Source of the DNA: Sinosporangium album
GTDB taxonomy: Bacteria; Actinomycetota; Actinomycetes; Streptosporangiales; Streptosporangiaceae
NCBI RefSeq assembly: GCF_900100605.1
Contig: NZ_FNCN01000004.1
Coordinates: 186,001-250,000 of the forward strand
DNA length: 64,000 bases
Reading direction: 5' to 3'
The position numbers were made by a program, and so were the translations under genes. The notes under the pieces were generated by a model. That model had not been told where the DNA came from and searched no databases. It saw nothing but the letters and a program-made list of their open reading frames with translations. The first letter of the stretch is position 1, and every line of letters begins with the position of its first letter. Positions 63,555 through 64,000 of the stretch are shown here, in pieces.

Positions 63555-64000
63555 CGAGCAGCCTCCTCCGGTTGGTGTCCATGAGCTCCACTGCGAACGT
63601 ACGTGCCTCCACTGACATTTCCGGGGTCGTGGACGCCAGCATGTTCAGATGATCTTTACCCAAGTCTCGCACTCGGTCCCTCCAGTATGCGCGAACAGCC
63701 TCACTGAGCATCTCTAGCCCCCGCCGCGCGAACTCCACGAGAGTCACCTTCCTGCAGTCCTGGAACCGATGCGCAGTGCCGTTCCGCAGGTATGCCTCCC
63801 ACTCGACGGGGTTGCCGAGCTTCCTCCTCCGATGATCATCGGTCAGATGGAAGCCGAGGCTTGTCGCGTGATCGTATGTGGGACATAGGCCGCGGTCCGT
63901 CTCTTCCGGCCCCAGGAGGACCGCCCAGTTGGCCGAGTGTCGGTCGCGGTTAGCGATCACTGCGTCGAGCACTAAGTAGCCGGCAAAGAGATCGAAAGCA
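63547..64000 (-). CDS. HipA-like kinase, C-terminal part (cut by window edge)
   Basis: The last 150 residues of a HipA/CtkA-type kinase. The catalytic loop VIANRDRHSANWAVL has the conserved Asp-Arg-His and Asn, and CPTYDHATSLGF gives the metal-binding Asp in the DxxxSLG form of this family. Helical C-terminal regions follow (FARRGLEMLSEAVRAYW). The frame is open to the window end, so the start lies beyond 64000. HipA relatives phosphorylate translation factors and often act as toxins; the target is unknown here. Confidence 0.75.
   Translation of the reverse strand, partial: AFDLFAGYLVLDAVIANRDRHSANWAVLLGPEETDRGLCPTYDHATSLGFHLTDDHRRRKLGNPVEWEAYLRNGTAHRFQDCRKVTLVEFARRGLEMLSEAVRAYWRDRVRDLGKDHLNMLASTTPEMSVEARTFAVELMDTNRRRLLDG

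Noticed and set aside
60633-64000. Intact integrative element at tRNA-Tyr
   Set aside because: No integrase, excisionase or replication gene, and no repeat of the tRNA 3' end was found inside the window.

Overview
The window is high-GC, densely packed actinobacterial chromosome, most likely from a filamentous member of the Streptosporangiales or a related order. The basis is GTG starts with 1-4 bp stop/start overlaps, a furA-katG pair, a conservon-type sensor kinase with a DUF742 protein, a menaquinone-type polyprenyl synthase directly behind a nuo operon, and korAB near a second, partial nuo set. I recall similar neighbourhoods in Streptomyces but could not check this. Both window edges cut genes: nuoG on the left and a HipA-like kinase on the right.

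Layout. 2-8715: the 3' half of a standard complex I operon (nuoG-N), followed by a polyprenyl diphosphate synthase that probably makes the quinone side chain. 9.7-13.5 kb: RarD-type exporter, msrA, a VapBC-like toxin-antitoxin pair, and a decayed ImmA/IrrE plus PIN-like module. 13.6-16.4 kb: furA-katG. 16.7-24 kb: a SUKH protein, a hypothetical protein, an incomplete conservon (sensor kinase plus DUF742 only), a 740-bp non-coding interval rich in inverted repeats, a SWIM zinc-finger protein, and an EamA transporter with its own GntR regulator and a matching palindrome. 24-42.9 kb: a Wzx/Wzy-type surface polysaccharide locus. It holds an initiating sugar-phosphate transferase, an Alg14/Alg13-like split glycosyltransferase, GT2, flippase, polymerase, sulfotransferase, polysaccharide deacetylase, a FemAB/GNAT-type protein, a Wzz protein fused to a degenerate tyrosine-kinase-like ATPase, and large secreted proteins (GH26-like with a DNRLRE domain; fibrinogen-like/propeller/FN3). 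The likely product is a sulfated exopolysaccharide.

42.9-58.4 kb: korB-korA (2-oxoacid:ferredoxin oxidoreductase), an unusual NodB-type deacetylase, and a second nuo cluster in the order A-B-C-H-I-J-K-L-M-N. This cluster has no D, E, F or G, and several of its subunits carry Ala/Pro- or His-rich additions. HtpX follows. 58.4-60.8 kb: a secreted propeller-like protein, YajQ and tRNA-Tyr. 60.8-64 kb is a decayed flexible zone behind the tRNA: an ISL3-like transposase scrap, other gene scraps, an HxlR regulator, a small hypothetical protein, and a two-gene unit of a HIRAN-like protein and a HipA-like kinase.

The best candidates for unusual biology are the second nuo set beside korAB (possibly ferredoxin-fed), the sulfated polysaccharide locus with a pseudo-BY-kinase, the HipA-like/HIRAN pair, and the structured non-coding interval at 20.8-21.6 kb. 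All functional calls come from reading motifs by eye. No similarity search or structure prediction was run.
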